From contig NZ_BCXE01000001.1 in assembly GCF_001894945.1 (NCBI RefSeq), positions 434,001 to 498,000 on the forward strand: a stretch of 64,000 bases of DNA, in the 5' to 3' direction. Positions 1 through 9,152 of the stretch are shown here, in pieces (position 1 is the stretch's first letter; each line of letters opens with the position of its first letter). A program made the translations under genes and the position numbers. The notes below the pieces were generated by a model. The model did not search any database, had not been told where the DNA came from, and saw nothing but the letters and a program-made list of their open reading frames with translations. The stretch comes from Rhodococcus ruber NBRC 15591. Lineage in GTDB: Bacteria; Actinomycetota; Actinomycetes; Mycobacteriales; Mycobacteriaceae.

Positions 1-398
1 TACATCTCCAGCTGCCCGGCCACCTCGTCGAAGTCGACGATCACCCGCTCGCCCGGCTGGGCGCGCAGCAGCCGGTGCCGCAACGCCAGCAGCATCACGG
101 TGTCCATGAACGTGAGCCGCTCGGTGCGCAGCACCGTCGGAGCCTTGTGGTCGCCCGTGTCGGCGGGGCGGGTGAACGCGAGCTGATCGTCCTCGTCGAC
201 GACGAGATCGAGAAACACGTCCGCGAGCCGGGACCGCAGCACCCGCTCGTCACGGATCACCGTCCGCCACACCTCCGGGTGCTTGTCGGCGGTGACGAGC
301 GGTCCTTTGAGCAGCTGCACCAGCGCGCGGCGGGTGTCGAGGTCGAGTTCGCCGGTGTCGCCCGGATACAGCCCCGTGCGGGTGGTCGATTCGGTCAT
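1..398 (-). CDS. jetB: Wadjet JetB-like protein (DUF4194), partial
   Basis: The first 132 residues are visible; the C-terminus lies outside the window. The ATG overlaps the stop of the upstream DUF3375 gene by 4 bp (ATGA), so the two are translationally coupled. The sequence (LDLDTRRALVQLLKGPLV near the N-terminus, then a winged-helix-like region rich in D, E and R ending VIVDFDEVAGQLEM) fits DUF4194, the JetB/MukE-like kleisin-associated subunit of Wadjet SMC systems, which restrict plasmids. The family assignment rests mainly on the pairing with a DUF3375 gene. The jetC ATPase and jetD nuclease would be expected just beyond the window edge. No sequence oddity is seen. Confidence 0.75.
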   Translation of the reverse strand, partial: MTESTTRTGLYPGDTGELDLDTRRALVQLLKGPLVTADKHPEVWRTVIRDERVLRSRLADVFLDLVVDEDDQLAFTRPADTGDHKAPTVLRTERLTFMDTVMLLALRHRLLRAQPGERVIVDFDEVAGQLEM

Positions 399-1876
399 GA
401 CGCGTCCTTGGTGATGCGGGCGGTGAACTCCGTGTCGGTCGGGTCGAACAGATGCCGGCGCACCGTCGCGACGCGGGTCGCGCCCGACGGGGACGTCCAC
501 GCGATCTCCTCGGTGCCGTCGACGCGGTGACCGTGCTCCGCGGCAAGCACCAGCAGACCCACCGCGCTGGCCAGACCCTGCGTGGCGGGATGATCGCGCA
601 ACACGTCGCCGATCGTGGCGCTGCCGCGGGAACGCAGCGTGGCGGCGACGTTGCCGGCCAGCTCGTCCATGTCGATCTCCGATTCGCGGACGATGCGGCG
701 CAGCTCCGCGAGATCCACCTCGCCGACCGGCTGCGTCACCACCGGCTCGGCCACCAGGTCGTCGGCCGGGTTGTGCAGCCGCAGCGCCGCCACCGAATCG
801 ATGCTCATGCCGACCCGCACCAGCTCGAGGTCCAGCAGGTCGTATGGTTTGCGGCGCTGCGCCACCTGCAGGGCCTGCTGTTGGGCCGAGCGCAACAGCC
901 GCTGCAGACGCCGGTGCTCCTCGTAGTGGCGGGACTGCACGAAGTGGCGCAGCGAACGCGACAGCGACGTCATCGTCGCGTGCACCTCGCCGCCCGCGTC
1001 CTCCATCTCGGTGAGCAGGGTGCGGAACCGGCCGCGTTGCTCGGTGGTGAGCTGCTGCGCGAAGGGGCGTTGCAGCACCGCCTCGATCCAGTCGTCGAGC
1101 TGCGACGACCGCTCCGGGTCGATGATCATGTCGTAGAAGCCGGCGAAGCTGCGGCCGGCGTCGGAGCTGCCGATCAGATCGACCCCGCGGAACACCTCGC
1201 CGAGGGTGTCGCCGCGGTCGCCCTCGTCGTCGAGGATCCGGGCCCGCAGCTCCCGGTTGAGCGACTCCAACTCGGCGCGCACCCGCGCGAAGTCGCCCGG
1301 TATCTCCCCGGCCAGCGCCAGGATCTCCGCGGACCGTTCCACCGCGCGGTTCCCGTCCAGCACGGGGAAGTCACCGGATTCGACGGCGGCGATCTGCCGG
1401 TCCAGCTCGTCGCGCTCGGCCCGCAACGCCGCCAGGCGGCTCTCGCTGCGTGGATCCGAGTCCCGCGCCAGCGCCTGGAGCTGGCTCGACAGGGTGGTCA
1501 GCCGCGACTCGGTGACCGAGCTGGTAGCGGTCGTCAGGCCCGCGACGAACGTGAGCGCGGCGAACGTCGCCTCCGTCGGCTCGAGGGTCTCCTCCCGGGC
1601 GTCGGCGCTCGCGCGGCGCAGCAGGAAGCCCGCGCGCACCCAGTCCGCACAGTAGGCCTGACCGGTGCGCGGCAGCTCGAAGCCCTCGTCGCGCAGTTCC
1701 TGCAGGTCCGCATCGAGGCGGGCGAACAGCTCCGGGGCCGGCAACCGTCGCGTGCCGCGGTCGAAGTGCCGGCCCAGCAACGCCAGCACCGCGGCCGCAT
1801 TGTCCGACCGCAGCAGCGCCCACGCCGGGTGCTCCTGGCGCAGACGCGTCAGGCGGTGCAGGTCGGCGGTGGACAC
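395..1876 (-). CDS. jetA: Wadjet JetA-like protein (DUF3375)
   Basis: This 493-residue protein has the length and pattern of DUF3375, the JetA/MukF-like subunit of Wadjet. The N-terminal part (LHRLTRLRQEHPAWALLRSD) is the characteristic family opening. It is followed by a long helical, charged middle section (about residues 120-330) likely to form coiled coil, and a C-terminal winged-helix region. A GTG start at 1876 is chosen because GGAGGGAG lies just upstream; an ATG further upstream at 1906 would place this Shine-Dalgarno inside the gene. It overlaps jetB by 4 bp. Known Wadjet complexes use JetABC as an SMC motor and JetD as a topoisomerase VI-like nuclease to cut circular plasmids. Function here is inferred from family and order. 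Confidence 0.85.
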   Translation of the reverse strand: MSTADLHRLTRLRQEHPAWALLRSDNAAAVLALLGRHFDRGTRRLPAPELFARLDADLQELRDEGFELPRTGQAYCADWVRAGFLLRRASADAREETLEPTEATFAALTFVAGLTTATSSVTESRLTTLSSQLQALARDSDPRSESRLAALRAERDELDRQIAAVESGDFPVLDGNRAVERSAEILALAGEIPGDFARVRAELESLNRELRARILDDEGDRGDTLGEVFRGVDLIGSSDAGRSFAGFYDMIIDPERSSQLDDWIEAVLQRPFAQQLTTEQRGRFRTLLTEMEDAGGEVHATMTSLSRSLRHFVQSRHYEEHRRLQRLLRSAQQQALQVAQRRKPYDLLDLELVRVGMSIDSVAALRLHNPADDLVAEPVVTQPVGEVDLAELRRIVRESEIDMDELAGNVAATLRSRGSATIGDVLRDHPATQGLASAVGLLVLAAEHGHRVDGTEEIAWTSPSGATRVATVRRHLFDPTDTEFTARITKDAS

Positions 1877-2001
1877 GACGCTCCCTCCGAGATCGGGTTC
1901 GACCATGCTGACACACGGGGGAGACAGCGTCGCGGGCGTGGTCCGGCGAACTCGGGCGGGTTCGAGGTCGGCTTCCAGGGCGAAGCCAGATGGGTACCGA
2001 G

Positions 2002-2634
2002 TCAGCGGGTGTGTGACTCGAAGTCGTCGAGGACGGCGACGATGCGCTCGGCGGTGTCTTCGAGTCCGGTACACCATTGCGATTTGGACAGGTACTCGAC
2101 TTCGGAACCGAAGACCACGAGGAGGAAGAGGAGGACACCGTACGTCGTTTCGATGCTTATGTCGCAACTCTCTGGAAACGACTGATTGGTCTTCAGGAGC
2201 GCACGCCGACCGGCAATGTCAATGGGAGTGACGTCGTCCCCGTTGTCGGCGGATTTCTGCAGTTCCACCGCCCAGTCGAAGTTGGCCGACATTACCGTCA
2301 ACTTATAGGTGTCGAGTCCGGGAATTCGGAGAGCTCCGTCGTAGGAACATCCGAGCATCGTGTAGTGGGTAGCAGCGAAGTCGGCGTTGGTCTCGGAGCT
2401 CGGGTCATATCCGGCGGCAGCAAGCACGTGGTCGGGGATATCGAGGCACGGATCGAAGTCGACGAGAGGTCGGTCGGACTCGTCCGTCAGACGCGGCACT
2501 CGAGTTGTGGTGGTCGAGTGCGACGGGGTTTCGCCGATGGAGACTGCGGTGTGAGTGGGGGCGGTGCAGCCCACGAGTGCCGCAGTGAGCACCAGAACAC
2601 CCGCCGTCGCACCTATCGGGCGGCGTGAGGTCAC
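2002..2634 (-). CDS. DUF3558 lipoprotein
   Basis: This 210-residue protein begins with a lipoprotein signal peptide: positive MTSRRP, a hydrophobic run, and the lipobox LVGC with the lipid-modified Cys near residue 23. The mature part carries a DUF3558 pattern: DFDPCLDIPDHVL, then a GCSY motif and a second pair of cysteines near the C-terminus, probably forming disulfides on the outer face of the membrane. DUF3558 is common in Mycobacteriales; its role is not known. The GTG start overlaps the stop of the preceding gene by 4 bp (GTGA), so the pair is an operon. Confidence 0.8.
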   Translation of the reverse strand: MTSRRPIGATAGVLVLTAALVGCTAPTHTAVSIGETPSHSTTTTRVPRLTDESDRPLVDFDPCLDIPDHVLAAAGYDPSSETNADFAATHYTMLGCSYDGALRIPGLDTYKLTVMSANFDWAVELQKSADNGDDVTPIDIAGRRALLKTNQSFPESCDISIETTYGVLLFLLVVFGSEVEYLSKSQWCTGLEDTAERIVAVLDDFESHTR

Positions 2635-2963
2635 AGCTCGTCCTGGCCCAGAGCGCGCAGTTCGGCGGTCCGGCGGTTCTCAGCATGGAGGAATCCCTCG
2701 CCCCCAGCAGAGAATGTGTCGCGCATGCCCTCGAGTACCGCCGCAAACTGTTCGAGCCGTTCGTATAGTGAGTCGGGCGTACCGTGCGCTTTGCGAATGA
2801 AGCCGGCACGAAGGTCTTCAGCTGATCTGAAGCCCCCGAAACTTGGTGCGGCGGTAAGCTTCTTTGCTTGTTGCGCGGCCTCTCTCAGCGTCTCGAGCAT
2901 GGTGTCGCAGATGGCGACGATCTCCTCGATCGTCTGCGGATCCAAACGAAGTCCCTCGGCCAT
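2631..2963 (-). CDS. small helical ESX/WXG100-like protein
   Basis: This 110-residue protein lacks a signal peptide and looks entirely helical (MAEGLRLDPQTIEEIVAICD, then alternating charged and hydrophobic heptads). That resembles ESX-secreted or ESX-associated helical hairpin proteins found beside DUF3558 lipoproteins in Nocardiaceae. No clear WXG motif is present, so the type VII link is tentative. The ATG at 2963 is preceded by a purine-rich GGGGGG. A longer reading from 3050 exists but its extra residues are Pro/Arg-rich and not convincing. It is translationally coupled to the downstream lipoprotein. Confidence 0.65.
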   Translation of the reverse strand: MAEGLRLDPQTIEEIVAICDTMLETLREAAQQAKKLTAAPSFGGFRSAEDLRAGFIRKAHGTPDSLYERLEQFAAVLEGMRDTFSAGGEGFLHAENRRTAELRALGQDEL

Positions 2964-3203
2964 GAATCCCCCCGGTATCAGTTGGCCCGGGCACTGTACC
3001 CCACCGGCTGCCAGACGAGGTGGCACGCTCGCAAGCCGTGGCCGAGGCACCGGGCTGATGAACTCGACGCGGCACTGGCGACCGACTGCCCGAACCGACG
3101 TGCGTGGTGATCGAAGTGAAGACGACGACAGCGTCGCCTCACCACTCCGAACCTTCTATCCTGAACGTCAATACGTGAATTGCATCGGACCTATGGTGAG
3201 GGC

Positions 3204-3503
3204 ATGACTTCGAGCGCGTCCGACGGCCCACCGCGTCGGCACTGGACCTTTCTGACCAATCACACCCACGTGCTGCTGTGTCTGACCGAGGGCACGGAGT
3301 CGACGGTGCGCGAACTCGCCCGCCGGGTCGACATCACCGAACGGGCGGTGCAGATGATCCTCGCCGATCTGGTCGAGGAGGGCTACGTAACCAAGACCCG
3401 CGTCGGCCGGCGCAATACCTATTCCGTGAATCCGCAAGGCCGACTGCGCCATCCGCTCGAGTCCCACCACACCGTCGGAGAACTTCTGGCGGCGCTGCGC
3501 TGA
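3204..3503 (+). CDS. small winged-helix regulator
   Basis: This 99-residue protein contains a single winged helix-turn-helix. After [15 protein letters not shown] comes [19 protein letters not shown] (recognition helix), then [20 protein letters not shown], which is a typical beta-wing. It resembles MarR/ArsR-like one-domain transcription factors. No sensing cysteines or ligand domain are seen. The ATG at 3204 follows GGTGAGG. It stands alone upstream of the CBS-BON gene on the same strand and could regulate it, but no operator was identified. Confidence 0.8.
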   Translation: MTSSASDGPPRRHWTFLTNHTHVLLCLTEGTESTVRELARRVDITERAVQMILADLVEEGYVTKTRVGRRNTYSVNPQGRLRHPLESHHTVGELLAALR

Positions 3504-3639
3504 CTGCGCCTCCGGACTTGGTGGGCCAGGCTGCGCTGCAAACTACGGAGGAGGCTCTATACATGATTTAAATTTCGTGCTTTACTTTTCCTATATAGTT
3601 TCGTCGATCCGGGTCATGCACCCGGGAACGAGGTGTCCC

Positions 3640-4251
3640 ATGCGAGTACGCGACGTGATGCACCGACCGGTCGCCACAGTCCACCAGGGAGTGCCCGTGA
3701 CCGAGGCTGCCGTCCTGTTGGCCGAGCAGGGGTACGCCGCCCTGCCGGTCCTCGACGACCGGGACCGCCTCGTCGGGATCCTCACAAGCGGTGATGTGCT
3801 GCGCGGCACGATGTCCGAGGACACACGGACGGTGGCCGAAGTGATGACTGCCCCCGCCGTGGCGGTCGCGGCGTACCAGGATCTGGCCGACGCGAGCCGG
3901 TTGCTGCTGAGTCGGGGGCTGCGCAGCATCCCGGTCGTCGAGGACGACGGACACGTGGTGGGGATCGTTTCCCGCGGGGACCTGCTGCGGCTGTCGCTCA
4001 AGCCGGACGAGGCCATCGGAGTCAGCGTCCAGCGCCGCCTCGACGACTACACCGGCGCCCGACGCTGGCGCGCCGAGGTGTCGGGCGGCCGCGTCACCAT
4101 CCGGGGCTTGTTCGCCGACGAATCCGAACGTCGCATCGCGATCGCTCTGGCCCGCACCGTACCGGGCACCCGCAGCGCCACCACCGCCGCACCCCGACAG
4201 ACGGACGACGACCCACGCCCTGCCGCGAGCTGGAACTTCGACGATGCCTGA
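3640..4251 (+). CDS. CBS domain pair plus BON domain protein
   Basis: The 203-residue protein has two tandem CBS motifs, at about residues 1-55 ([14 protein letters not shown], then [12 protein letters not shown]) and 66-120 ([14 protein letters not shown], then [13 protein letters not shown]). They form a Bateman module that usually binds adenine nucleotides. A BON-like segment follows at about 128-185 ([11 protein letters not shown], then [20 protein letters not shown]). Such CBS-BON proteins are frequent in actinobacteria and are often induced by redox or hypoxia stress. The ATG at 3640 follows GGGAACGAGG. A longer upstream reading is AT-rich and unlike coding sequence, so it was rejected. 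No target is evident from context. Confidence 0.87.
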   Translation: MRVRDVMHRPVATVHQGVPVTEAAVLLAEQGYAALPVLDDRDRLVGILTSGDVLRGTMSEDTRTVAEVMTAPAVAVAAYQDLADASRLLLSRGLRSIPVVEDDGHVVGIVSRGDLLRLSLKPDEAIGVSVQRRLDDYTGARRWRAEVSGGRVTIRGLFADESERRIAIALARTVPGTRSATTAAPRQTDDDPRPAASWNFDDA

Positions 4252-4661
4252 TCCGCAACGGGTTTCCGGTCTCGGCGTGGCGTCCGCCGTCGCTGTCGCA
4301 GCGCATTCGTCCCTCGACGTGTTCCACGGAATCCGACGGTGAACCGCACCGGCACCGAGGGTGACGGATCTCGGTCGTGACGGCCGGGACGGGCCGCGTG
4401 GGTGTGCTCCGCCCAGCGCCGGATCGGCGGATAACGGCGGGCTCGACGGCCCTGCCTCGTTGCTGCACCGTCCGAGCGTCGCATCGAACGCCGAGGCGAG
4501 ATGCGGGATGCACTGCAATCACTGCCGGTACCCGACGCAAAGAGTTCGGCCCTCTTCGCAACTCGACGCCGTCACTGGCGGCAGATTCGCACGGGTCGAA
4601 TGCGAGTCCGGATGCAATCCCGTTGGTCAGGTTCCACAGTCGCGATAGCCGCGCCCTGTAG
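4252..4661. other. 410-bp stretch with no recognisable gene
   Basis: This gap lies between the plus-strand CBS-BON gene and the end of the minus-strand pRiA4b-type gene. Several open frames cross it, but their translations are Arg/Ser-rich low-complexity strings without recognisable domains or ribosome binding sites. No RNA gene or strong hairpin was noticed. Confidence 0.5.
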
Positions 4662-6452
4662 CTATCCGAACAATGAGCGCAACTGACCGTTGACCTCGTC
4701 CGCGTCGAACCACTCCGAGTCGACACGCTCGCCCGGCCGCAGTCCCAGCCACTGCCGCACCTCGTCGTGTCGCTCGTGGGCCGGGTCGTCGGCTGCGGCG
4801 AGCATGTCCGTCCAGCCCCACGTCCCGCCGGAGTCCTCGGCCGGCGCCAGGCCGTGCCCGTCGACGCAGGCAGCGCGCGGCGCCTCGGCGTCGAAGTCGG
4901 CGACGGACTCGACGACGATGTCGTGCGTCCACCCGTCGCCGTAGTCGTACAGGTAGGTCAGGGTCGCTCCAGCTTCGGGCAGCGCCGTCCCGATGGTCAC
5001 CGTGCCCTCGTCGACGACGTCGCTGAATCCGTTCGCGAGCTCGTCGTCGACCTGATCGTCGGGCACGTACACGCGACCACGGGTGAACGGCTCGCCCTTG
5101 GTGAACTGGTGCAGGTGGTAGTCCTCCCAGGCGAAGCAGCTCTGGATGACGAAGTGCAGATGCAGCAGGCTTAGGGAGTTGTCGACCACCACCCGTCGCC
5201 ATACCGGGGGCTCGCTGTCGCGCAACGAGATTCGCAGGGTGCACCGCGCGGGCGGATGAAGGGCGACGGGTGCCGTGTCGCCGAGCAGAATACGCACGGC
5301 GGCCCGCACGGCAGGACGGAGCGGTGTCGGCACGCGGTAGCCGTCCGCGTCGTCGAGGATGCCGTCGGCGACGAATTCCTCGAGGCGGTCGACGAGCATG
5401 CTGCCGAGGAAACTCGGTCCGACCGGCATGCCGGGGAACAGCACGGACAGCGCGTGCAGGCGCTCCTCGGGGTCGGACGGCAGCGGGTGCTCACCGAGAC
5501 CGGCGGACAGGACGGCGGCGGTCGCCGCGTCGAGGGCGGAATGGAACGCCTCGAGGCGCCCCTCGCCGCGCCGGCCGAGGGCGACGATGAGGGAATGCGT
5601 CACCGCGTCCCGGCACAGGGCGAGGTACTCGCCCGGATTCCGGTCCGGCTCCCGCCACATCGGCGCGGCAGGACCGGGCTTGACGACGGTCTTTCCGATC
5701 GAGATCAAGTCCACCATGGCTGCAACGACCCAGGTCTGTTCCAGCACGGGAAGGTCCCACATCGACTGGACCTTGCGCGGTGCCAGATCTTCGCGCTTGC
5801 CGCCGACAGCGTCGAAGGCCTCCATGACCAGGGCACGCTTCAGCGCTCCGGTCGCGGTCACGGGCCGGCGCTCACCGATCCAGCCGAGCAGGGCGTCGAG
5901 CCGTGCGACGACCGGTACGACCGTCAAGGCGGCACGTTCGACCTCGGGCTCGACTGGTGGTTCGTCGACCTCGGTGGGTGGAAGAGACGCGAGCCTCGAT
6001 TCGATGTACGACGTGAGCGTGGACAGGGCGTACCCGAGGTCTTCGTCCTGGCCGGTCCACCGGTTTGTCGCCGAGAGGAACTGCAAGAACACGGCGGCGT
6101 CTCCGGCGATATGCGCCCGCGTCTCGTCGTCGTCCTCGACCAGTTCACTCGTCAGCACCCGCTCGAGAAGGTGGTCCACGTCGCGGCTCCGCCATGCCGT
6201 GGTCGCAAACCCGGAATCCGCACGCGAGAGCGCGTCGATCGCGTGCGCGACGCTGACAACGAACTCCTCCGCCTGATTCGCCGAGCACCTAGCGTTCTCC
6301 ATCAGCCATGCGGCGAACTCCGGTGCCAGTGCGCCGTACTGCTCGCTCGGTGTGTCCGCCGGGCGACGGCGCGCGGCCAACGATACGACATTGTCGGGCA
6401 GCGGTTTATGAGGAGAGGAGCCGCGACTCGACCCTGAGCGCTTGCGGGACAT
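4662..6452 (-). CDS. pRiA4b ORF-3 family protein
   Basis: This 596-residue protein carries a C-terminal plasmid pRiA4b ORF-3-like domain from about residue 410: LRISLRDSEPPVWRRVVV, LHLHFVIQSCFAW, HLHQF, LTYLYDYGDGWTHDIVVE, then GGTWGWTDML and WFDADEVN. The N-terminal 400 residues are helical without a recognised domain. The same fold is found in proteins carried by plasmids and by IS1096/Tn4811-type elements, where it is a passenger without proven function. The ATG at 6452 is preceded by GGAGG. It lies on the same strand as the replication-initiator-like gene upstream, so the two may be a mobile-element relic. Confidence 0.85.
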   Translation of the reverse strand: MSRKRSGSSRGSSPHKPLPDNVVSLAARRRPADTPSEQYGALAPEFAAWLMENARCSANQAEEFVVSVAHAIDALSRADSGFATTAWRSRDVDHLLERVLTSELVEDDDETRAHIAGDAAVFLQFLSATNRWTGQDEDLGYALSTLTSYIESRLASLPPTEVDEPPVEPEVERAALTVVPVVARLDALLGWIGERRPVTATGALKRALVMEAFDAVGGKREDLAPRKVQSMWDLPVLEQTWVVAAMVDLISIGKTVVKPGPAAPMWREPDRNPGEYLALCRDAVTHSLIVALGRRGEGRLEAFHSALDAATAAVLSAGLGEHPLPSDPEERLHALSVLFPGMPVGPSFLGSMLVDRLEEFVADGILDDADGYRVPTPLRPAVRAAVRILLGDTAPVALHPPARCTLRISLRDSEPPVWRRVVVDNSLSLLHLHFVIQSCFAWEDYHLHQFTKGEPFTRGRVYVPDDQVDDELANGFSDVVDEGTVTIGTALPEAGATLTYLYDYGDGWTHDIVVESVADFDAEAPRAACVDGHGLAPAEDSGGTWGWTDMLAAADDPAHERHDEVRQWLGLRPGERVDSEWFDADEVNGQLRSLFG

Positions 6453-6519
6453 GGGCCTCCGACCTCGGTGGTCACGGAACAGTTCCCGCAGATGCTACCG
6501 GCTCGCCGCCGACGGGTGC

Positions 6520-7350
6520 TCACGCGGCGAGCGGGTGGTCGGGTGCGTCGACGCGACGGCACGGGCACCGCACGGCGCGGCCGTGCGGGTCGTCGGGCAG
6601 CCAGCCGTACTCGTCGCACCGGCCGCATCGGGGCGGCAGGGGAGAGCGGGGCAGCGGCAGCGATTGCCACAGCGGGATCCATGCGTGGGCGAAGCGCGTC
6701 GGGTTGTTCGGTCGATGCGTCGATCGTGCCGCCGTGACCAGGGGTGGGATTCCGTGGGAGTCGATCAGTGTGACGATCTGGGAGCGCGCGGCGGCGGGCA
6801 GATAGTCGAACGTCGCGGTCAGGCCGGCGGCGCGGCATGCGGTCGCCAAGTCGGCGATCTGCTTCTTCTGCGGAATGCTGCTCACCCCTCGTTGCCGCGC
6901 AGGGGGTGCCGTCGGCTCGGCGGCCGGTGCGGGGTTTGTTTCAGTCTCTTGGTCTTCAGTTCTTTGTTCAGCGCCGGGTTCTCCGGTGTCCGGTTCGCCG
7001 GGGTTCGGATTTCCAGGCCCCGGCTGGGGGCGGACCGGTACCTCGTAGACGGTCTGGACGGTGATCCACTGGCCGTGCTCGTTCTGGCGACGCTCGGTGA
7101 CGAGGTGACCGTGCGCAGCCAGTTCCCGCATCGCGGACCGGATGGCGTCGCGGCCTTCGGTCGGTGATTCCGCGGCGATCGCGTCGGAGCGGATGCGCCA
7201 GTCGGCCGGCTTCGAAAGCAGCCAGATCAAGACCGCCCGGGCGCGGAAGGAGAGGTCCTTGTTGTTGATCGTCTCGTTGCGGACGACGGTGTAGTTGCTC
7301 GTCGGGCGCGGCGCGCGGCGCACGCCTCCGACGAGGGTATTGTTACCCAC
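6520..7350 (-). CDS. replication-initiator-like winged-helix protein
   Basis: This 276-residue protein opens with a winged-helix region at about residues 18-110 (NYTVVRNETINNKDLSFRAR, AVLIWLLSKP, DAIRSAMRELAAHGHLVTER). This pattern is common to phage and plasmid replication proteins of the DnaD/RepA-like type. A Pro/Glu-rich linker spans about 110-150. A second helical segment follows (IADLATACRAAGL), then a C-terminal cysteine cluster CGRCDEYGW and CPC that may bind zinc. The GTG at 7350 has AAGGAG six bases upstream. No plasmid partition genes or origin iterons were seen beside it, so this is likely a chromosomally fixed relic or regulatory homologue. Confidence 0.7.
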   Translation of the reverse strand: MGNNTLVGGVRRAPRPTSNYTVVRNETINNKDLSFRARAVLIWLLSKPADWRIRSDAIAAESPTEGRDAIRSAMRELAAHGHLVTERRQNEHGQWITVQTVYEVPVRPQPGPGNPNPGEPDTGEPGAEQRTEDQETETNPAPAAEPTAPPARQRGVSSIPQKKQIADLATACRAAGLTATFDYLPAAARSQIVTLIDSHGIPPLVTAARSTHRPNNPTRFAHAWIPLWQSLPLPRSPLPPRCGRCDEYGWLPDDPHGRAVRCPCRRVDAPDHPLAA

Positions 7351-7544
7351 GTTCGACTCCTTAACAGTCGGACATCCGGCCCGTCGGGAGTTGCCGCTCC
7401 TGGCGGGCCTTCTTCAGTTGTGACCCTCGCGGGCGCGGGGGATGACACATGGTGGCACCGCGTCGCGGGGGCGTCAATCGATTCGTTTTGATGGTGTGGA
7501 ATACGTTGTGGGCGAGCGGCAATCGTAGTCCCGGCGTGTCGCGC

Positions 7545-8450
7545 TCACCGATACCCGGTCGCATCCGCCGGCAGGCCGCGATCTTGGACCTCCACCATGT
7601 ACCGCCAGCAGTCGGGCTGCGACCCGTCGACGTCAGTGAAGCCGTACTCTCGCGCCAACCCGCCCGACGAGAACGAGCCGCCGTTGCGGCGATGCACGTC
7701 CGGATCCGCGGCCAGTGCCGCGACCGCCCGCCCGACGAACCGCGGCGACTCGGAGATCGCGACGAAGTGCTCCTCGGTGGCCTCGCGCCAGTTCTCCTCC
7801 GTGACCCCGAAGTGCTCGAGCATCATCTCCGACCGCATCCACCCGGGCGTCAGCGCGACGGCAGTGCACCCGTGCGGCGCGAGCTCCTTCGCCTGCGAGA
7901 ACGCAAGCCGAAGCATCGAGGACTTGACCAGGTCGTAGAACACCGAGAGCCGAAAGTTCTTCGCGTTGTACTCGGCTGTGCCGTCGGTCATCTCGACGAC
8001 AAGCCCGCCCGGGTTCCGGATCAGCAGCGGCAGCGCGAAGTGGCTGGTGATCAGATGCGTGTCGACCGAGAGATGCACCATCCGCAGCCCACCCGCGAGG
8101 TCGTGTTCCCACAGCGGGGTTTCCCACTCGATCAGCTTCTCGCCACCCCAGATGTCGTTGACGAGGACGTCGAGCCGGCCGTGCTCGTCGTCGATGCGCT
8201 GCACGAGCCGCCGCACCTGCTCGGGATCGAGGTGGTCGACGGCGACGGGAATGCCGACCCCGCCCGCGGCCGTCACCAGCTCGGCGGTCTCCTCGATGGT
8301 CTCCGGCCGGTCGTACTCCGAGCGGTGCTCGCGGGTGGTGCGGCCGGTGCAGTACACCGTCGCGCCAGCCTCGCCGAGAGCGATTGCAGTGCCGCGGCCG
8401 GCGCCGCGGGTGGCGCCGGCGACCAGGGCGATCTCCTTCAAGTGGCTCAT
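7545..8450 (-). CDS. SDR family oxidoreductase
   Basis: This 301-residue protein is a short-chain dehydrogenase/reductase. The Rossmann glycine motif is GATRGAGRG near the N-terminus, the strand-4 region is DVLVNDIWGG, and the catalytic Tyr-Lys pair is in YDLVK. The insert around WGGEKLIEWE and the length resemble DHRS1-like SDRs. Substrate and cofactor preference cannot be read from the sequence; TGRTTR after strand 2 is compatible with NADPH. The ATG at 8450 is chosen because the protein starts directly with the first Rossmann strand; there is little Shine-Dalgarno signal. It stands alone beside a pseudogene on the same strand. Confidence 0.88.
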   Translation of the reverse strand: MSHLKEIALVAGATRGAGRGTAIALGEAGATVYCTGRTTREHRSEYDRPETIEETAELVTAAGGVGIPVAVDHLDPEQVRRLVQRIDDEHGRLDVLVNDIWGGEKLIEWETPLWEHDLAGGLRMVHLSVDTHLITSHFALPLLIRNPGGLVVEMTDGTAEYNAKNFRLSVFYDLVKSSMLRLAFSQAKELAPHGCTAVALTPGWMRSEMMLEHFGVTEENWREATEEHFVAISESPRFVGRAVAALAADPDVHRRNGGSFSSGGLAREYGFTDVDGSQPDCWRYMVEVQDRGLPADATGYR

Positions 8451-8497
8451 GAGGAACGAGTATTCAATCGCGGCGATGGCCGAGTTGCCATTATGAA

Positions 8498-9152
8498 TCA
8501 TTTCGATCGAGGCGGAGGTCGGGTTGATCCGGCCGGATCCGGATCCGGTGGTTCTTCAGACCACGAAGATCTCCCGTCCCAGACTTTCGTGCGGTCGAGT
8601 TCGTCGACGATCAGCTGTACTTGTCCGTCGGTGGTGTCGTCGGCCTCGAGCCCCACATACGCCCGTATGCGGTCGAGTGCGGGTGTGCAGTTCAGCTCGG
8701 TCAACTGCTCGGCGTTCATCCCGTCGACCACGAACGTGCGGTCCTGACGGCTCAGGCTCTCCCACGACGACGACGACGGCGATGGCGAAGGCGATGGCGA
8801 AGGCGAAGGCGGCATCGACGAGAGGTTGCCCGATCGCTAGGGAACCTGAGGCTGCTCAACCACACCTCGGCGGTCCGCCGGACGGTGTGGCGTTGCCGCC
8901 ACCACGTGAGCCGCGAAGCGATCCAGCGACGGGCAGTTAAGGGAACAAGCACGCCGACGCCGCAGCCGACGATCCCGGTCAGGCCACTGATCGGGCCTAG
9001 GAAGTACCACTCGTGGGGGATGAGGGATGGCTCAGGCTCGACGCGAAGAAGAACAGGGCGACGACGAGGCCGAAGACGGAGAGGTGGCGCCGGCTGGGCC
9101 TGTCTTCGACCGGTGGTGTCCGGCCTGACCAAGTTCCGTGCTCACTGGGCAT
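8498..9152 (-). pseudogene. decayed Abhydrolase_9-type membrane hydrolase
   Basis: Three minus-strand frames together spell the start of an actinobacterial alpha/beta-hydrolase-fold membrane protein. From 9152 one frame gives a first membrane helix (LSVFGLVVALFFFASSL). A second frame continues with PSLIPHEWYFLGPISGL and a second helix (VGCGVGVLVPL). A third frame, open from 8815 to 8498, gives RIRAYVGLEADDTTDGQVQL and VDELDRTKVWD. In intact relatives that stretch precedes a VVVTPTGTGW segment, for which a further shifted frame supplies only REIFVV before a stop. The catalytic part is missing. At least three frame changes and a truncation mark it as non-functional. Identification is from remembered family patterns. 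Confidence 0.6.
8763..8812. repeat. GAC/GAAGGC short tandem repeat
   Basis: A run of GAC trinucleotides is followed by alternating GGCGAT and GGCGAA hexamers. On the minus strand it reads as a Ser-Pro run in one frame and Arg/Leu/His repeats in another. It sits at one of the frame changes of the decayed hydrolase and is a plausible site of replication slippage. Confidence 0.75.

Noticed and set aside
452-2185. 577-codon plus-strand open frame opposite jetA
   Set aside because: His/Arg/Gln-rich translation without domains; it mirrors the jetA gene in GC-rich DNA.
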